From: JBBQYA01 sp031412335 | GTDB taxonomy: Bacteria; Bacteroidota; Bacteroidia; Sphingobacteriales; Sphingobacteriaceae | Length of the DNA stretch: 64,000 bases | Reading direction: 5' to 3' | NCBI GenBank assembly: GCA_031412335.1 | Contig: JANOCT010000023.1 | Span: 1 to 64,000 of the forward strand | In this document: piece by piece, positions 61,403 to 64,000 of the stretch | Layout: each line of letters begins with the position of its first letter | Position numbering within the stretch: position 1 is the stretch's first letter | Notes under the pieces: model-generated | What the model was told of the DNA's origin: nothing | Databases searched by the model: none | The model's input: only the letters and a program-made list of their open reading frames with translations | Program-made: the position numbers and the translations under genes

Positions 61403-62251
61403 TTATTTTACTTCTAACAATTCAACTTCAAAAACTAATGGTGAGTTTGGAGAAATTGGACCACCACCTCTTTCGCCGTAAGCTAAAGCAGAAGGAATTA
61501 TAAAAGTTGCTTTTGAACCTGCATTCATTAATTGCAAACCTTCTATCCAACCTGGTATAACCTGTCCTAAAGGAAATTCAATTGGTTCTTTTCCAGCATT
61601 GCTATCGAATATAGTTCCATCAAATAACTTTCCAGTATAATTTACCTTTACAGTTGATTCTTTCGTTGGCTTTACTCCTGTTCCTTCTTTAGTAATTACG
61701 TATCGCAATCCGCTAGCAGTGGTATTTACCACCAAATTATTCGTTTTCACAAATTCGTCCAACAGCATTTTTTCTTTTGATGTTTGTTCTGCTTGAGCTT
61801 TCTTTAAATCCTCTTCCATTTTTTCTTTTGATGTTACTTCATCAATTTTAACTTCGAAAGTAATCATACTACCTGGAGCGATAAATTTCGGACGTTCTAC
61901 CCCAAAGGTTTTTCCAAATAAACTATCCGAATTGATTTTAAACGTTGCACTATCCTTATTAGTCATCAACATCAAACCACTCATCAAATCACCTTTAAAA
62001 GTTGGCTCTTGTACCATTATTTTTAATGGTTGTTTGTTTTTATAGGTATCAAATAAAACAGAATCGCTATCTGTTTTATACACCATATTTAGTGTTAAAT
62101 AGTCGCCTAATTTTATTTTTTCGCCATCATTTTTTGTATGGATTTTGTATTCCAAACCATCTTCTGTTTTCTTAAAACCTTTTCCGCAACCGTATGCTAG
62201 GGCTATTAGCAAAAATGCATAGATGGTAAATTTACTTTTGTTGATCTTCAT
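61403..62251 (-). CDS. FKBP-type peptidyl-prolyl isomerase lipoprotein
   Basis: A 282-residue paralog of its neighbour with the same two-half layout: a degenerate N-terminal FKBP-like domain (GLEYKIHTKNDGEKIKLGD), a charged linker with KEKMEEDLKKAQAEQTSKEK, and a C-terminal canonical FKBP domain (VNYTGKLFDGTIFDSN, FPLGQVIPGWIEGLQLM, FIIPSALAYGERG). The signal ends in a lipobox ALAYGC (Cys22), so it is lipid-anchored, unlike the other copy. It is 1 base from the nrnA stop, so nrnA and both FKBP genes form one operon. Confidence 0.9.
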   Translation of the reverse strand: MKINKSKFTIYAFLLIALAYGCGKGFKKTEDGLEYKIHTKNDGEKIKLGDYLTLNMVYKTDSDSVLFDTYKNKQPLKIMVQEPTFKGDLMSGLMLMTNKDSATFKINSDSLFGKTFGVERPKFIAPGSMITFEVKIDEVTSKEKMEEDLKKAQAEQTSKEKMLLDEFVKTNNLVVNTTASGLRYVITKEGTGVKPTKESTVKVNYTGKLFDGTIFDSNAGKEPIEFPLGQVIPGWIEGLQLMNAGSKATFIIPSALAYGERGGGPISPNSPLVFEVELLEVK

Positions 62252-62252
62252 G

Positions 62253-63281
62253 TTAATTCTGATTGTTGTTTATCTGATTGTTATTTAATAATTGTTTAAA
62301 TTCCGGCAAGATAGAAATTACTTTTTGAGTTGTAGTTTCCAGATTTTCTGTGGTTTGCCCACCTGCAGCATTAAAATGCCCTCCACCATTAAAGTATTTT
62401 TTGGCTATTTGGTTGGCTGGGAAATTTCCTTTCGAGCGGAAAGAAAGCTTTACCAAATCTCCACGCTCTATAATTACTATAGCTAATTGTATTTCATTAA
62501 TGGACAAAGCATAATTTACAATTCCTTCAGTGTCACCTGTTCCAACGCCATATTCTGCTAATTCTTTTTTGTTTAATGATAAGTAGGCTGTGTTAAATTC
62601 ATGTAGAATAGTCAATTTATCTTTTAGACAAAATCCTAGAAAACGTAAACGCTTTTCCGAAAAATTATCATAGACCTTGGAATGTATTCCTGAATTATCT
62701 GCTCCACAATCTATCAAATCTGCAACTACTCGATGCAAAGCTGAGGTAGTTCTGGGAAATCTGAAAGATCCTGTATCCGTCATTATGCCAGTGTACAAGC
62801 AAGTTGCTATGGTTGAGTCAACTAATTTATGATCTCCAGCTTCGCCAATAAACCGATAAATAAGTTCTGCTGTTGAACTTGCATCGGTATCCCATAATCT
62901 GAAGTCATCAAAATCTTCTGGTTCAAGATGATGATCAATTAAAACTTTTGTAGCAGCTGAATTGCGAACTAACTCACCAAGTTCATTAATTCTATTTAAG
63001 GTATTAAAATCTAAACAAAAAATAATCTTAGCATTATTTATTAGATTTTTAGATGTTTCAATATGATCAGTGTAAATTATTACTTCATCATTTGATGGCA
63101 TCCAATGCAAAAAAAATGGATAATCTGTTGGGCTAATTACTTTTACTGAATGGCCTTTTCCAACAAGATAATGGTATAGACCAAGTGAAGAACCCATCGC
63201 ATCACCATCTGGTTTGTTATGAGTTGTAATTACAATTTCCGACGGATTTGACAGTAATCTGTCGATTTGTGCCTTAGTCAT
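62253..63281 (-). CDS. nrnA: DHH/DHHA1 phosphoesterase, NrnA type
   Basis: A 342-residue DHH family phosphoesterase. The four catalytic blocks are present: TTHNKPDGDAMGSSLGLYHYL (in part), FCLDFN, LIDHHLEPEDF (the DHH signature) and TDTGSFRFPRT, plus the DHHA1 binding motif GGGHFNAAGG. NrnA enzymes degrade nanoRNA and dephosphorylate pAp. I start at ATG 63281; an in-frame TTG four codons upstream is less likely. First gene of the operon with the two FKBP lipoprotein/secreted isomerases. Confidence 0.92.
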   Translation of the reverse strand: MTKAQIDRLLSNPSEIVITTHNKPDGDAMGSSLGLYHYLVGKGHSVKVISPTDYPFFLHWMPSNDEVIIYTDHIETSKNLINNAKIIFCLDFNTLNRINELGELVRNSAATKVLIDHHLEPEDFDDFRLWDTDASSTAELIYRFIGEAGDHKLVDSTIATCLYTGIMTDTGSFRFPRTTSALHRVVADLIDCGADNSGIHSKVYDNFSEKRLRFLGFCLKDKLTILHEFNTAYLSLNKKELAEYGVGTGDTEGIVNYALSINEIQLAIVIIERGDLVKLSFRSKGNFPANQIAKKYFNGGGHFNAAGGQTTENLETTTQKVISILPEFKQLLNNNQINNNQN

Positions 63282-63359
63282 TTTTTCAAGCAAGGCCGCA
63301 AATTTATTAAAATTACTTTATCAACTTGTAATATCTTTATAGAAAGGCCATAAATTTGT

Positions 63360-63389
63360 TTTGCTCAAAAAATTGTTTTTCTATCTTCG
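63360..63389 (+). promoter_or_regulatory. Candidate promoter for ndk
   Basis: TTTG (63360-63363), 18 bases, then TATCTTCG (63382-63389), one mismatch from TAnnTTTG. The leader to the ATG would be about 12 bases. Confidence 0.35.
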
Positions 63390-63407
63390 TGGCTCAAATA
63401 AAAAACA

Positions 63408-63827
63408 ATGACCACGAATAGAACATTCACGATGATTAAGCCAGATGCCGTTGCAAACGGACATATCGGTGCAATATTAGATCAAATTATTAAAGATGGT
63501 TTCCGGATAGTGGCTATGAAGTACACTTCGCTAAGCTCAGAAATGGCAGGAAAATTTTACGAGGTTCACAAAGAACGTGGTTTTTTCGGTGATCTGGTTT
63601 CTTTTATGTCTTCAGGGCCTATTGTAGCTGTTATTCTTGAAAAAGAAAATGCAATTGAAGATTTTAGAAAACTAATTGGTGCTACAGACCCAACCAAAGC
63701 AGAAGTTGGCACCATACGTCAACGTTTTGCAAAATCAATTGATGCAAACGCGGTTCATGGATCTGATTCTAACGAGAATGCAGAAATTGAAGGAAATTTC
63801 TTTTTTACTGCTTTCGAAAAATTTTAA
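63408..63827 (+). CDS. ndk: Nucleoside diphosphate kinase
   Basis: A 139-residue NDK, complete. TFTMIKPDAVANGHIG starts the protein, and the catalytic histidine is in NAVHGSDSNENAE near residue 117. It transfers the gamma phosphate from ATP to nucleoside diphosphates through a phospho-histidine. Monocistronic, divergent from nrnA with 126 bases between the starts, and followed by a bidirectional terminator. Confidence 0.97.
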   Translation: MTTNRTFTMIKPDAVANGHIGAILDQIIKDGFRIVAMKYTSLSSEMAGKFYEVHKERGFFGDLVSFMSSGPIVAVILEKENAIEDFRKLIGATDPTKAEVGTIRQRFAKSIDANAVHGSDSNENAEIEGNFFFTAFEKF

Positions 63828-63846
63828 GTTTAAAACCAAAATGATT

Positions 63847-63873
63847 AAAAGCGCACCTTAGTGCGCTTTTTTT
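63847..63873. terminator. Terminator shared by ndk and the DUF721 gene
   Basis: Perfect ten-base arms AAAAGCGCAC and GTGCGCTTTT around CTTA, with a T run on the plus strand and a shorter A/T run on the other side. Confidence 0.85.
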
Positions 63874-64000
63874 ATAATAAAATTACTTCAGTTACTACCT
63901 CTGAGCCTGAATGATCATTTAAAAGCTGAATTAATTTTTGTCTGTTCATAGCCAATTCTTTTCTTAAAACAGCCGAGCTTAATTTCAGAAACAATCGTTT
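63872..64000 (-). CDS. DUF721/DciA-like protein (C-terminal part only)
   Basis: The last 42 codons of a leftward gene are visible, ending TEVILL. The stretch LFLKLSSAVLRKELAMNRQ followed by LIQLLNDHSG matches the end of DUF721 proteins of Bacteroidota. In other phyla this domain defines DciA, a loader or assistant of the replicative helicase. The remainder lies beyond the right edge. Confidence 0.7.
   Translation of the reverse strand, partial: KRLFLKLSSAVLRKELAMNRQKLIQLLNDHSGSEVVTEVILL

Overview
The window reads as a low-GC chromosome segment of a Bacteroidota bacterium (Cytophagia, Sphingobacteriia or Flavobacteriia type; I cannot fix the order). The evidence is: type IX secretion (T9SS) C-terminal domains on several very large surface proteins; TonB-dependent receptors with carboxypeptidase-like N-terminal domains; an XrtF-type exosortase pair; 5'-nucleotidase split into two genes; DUF2911 and lamin-tail proteins; Kdo transferase, so the cell makes LPS; and promoters of the TAnnTTTG type instead of TATAAT. 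No transposase, integrase, phage gene or CRISPR array was seen.

Layout. 1-250 holds two leftward promoters for a gene outside the window. 251-2664 is a small leftward group (CoA-binding protein, DinB-like protein, FAD-dependent dehydrogenase). 2751-4521 is a tightly overlapping LemA-TPM-TPM operon. 4594-8615 carries an NTF2-like secreted protein, dnaA, and a two-gene 5'-nucleotidase. 8686-9004 is a tandem triplication of a 107-bp intergenic unit. 9186-14151 has an unknown secreted protein, a B12-domain-less acyl-CoA mutase subunit, a small membrane protein, an IscA-type Fe-S protein and a MacB/FtsX-type permease. 14204-16665 looks accessory: an XRE regulator flanked by inverted repeats, two small secreted proteins and a CPBP membrane protease.

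16936-22144 is a nucleotide-sugar operon (ugd, UDP-glucuronate decarboxylase, galE, rfbB, then a CpsB-type phosphatase), which supplies UDP-xylose, UDP-galactose and dTDP-4-keto-6-deoxyglucose for surface polysaccharide. 22284-27205 has an outer-membrane barrel protein, kdtA, nhaA, a YebC protein and an L-threonine dehydrogenase. 27619-31812 encodes a 1397-residue surface protein made of four lamin-tail repeats.

31902-38326 is a second operon: asd followed by carotenoid genes (CrtI/CrtD-type desaturase, acyltransferase, glycosyltransferase, CruF, IspH, CrtW ketolase). It predicts a keto-carotenoid that is hydroxylated, glycosylated and probably acylated. A MarR regulator and a TonB receptor follow, divergent, with a tandem direct repeat between them that overlaps the receptor promoter. 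hemH and a DUF2911 protein come next.

43777-54565 combines the exosortase XrtF pair with three consecutive T9SS surface proteins that share a homologous C-terminal module. 54853-58414 has a TonB receptor, a Crp/Fnr regulator and two very small proteins, one a 57-residue proline-rich protein. The right end is housekeeping: tRNA-Ser, asparaginase, TatD, two tandem FKBP isomerases, NrnA, ndk and the end of a DUF721/DciA gene.

Most promising for follow-up: the XrtF/T9SS neighbourhood, the glycosyl/acyl-carotenoid operon, the tandem operator at the MarR/receptor junction, the palindromes around the XRE gene and the proline-rich microprotein.
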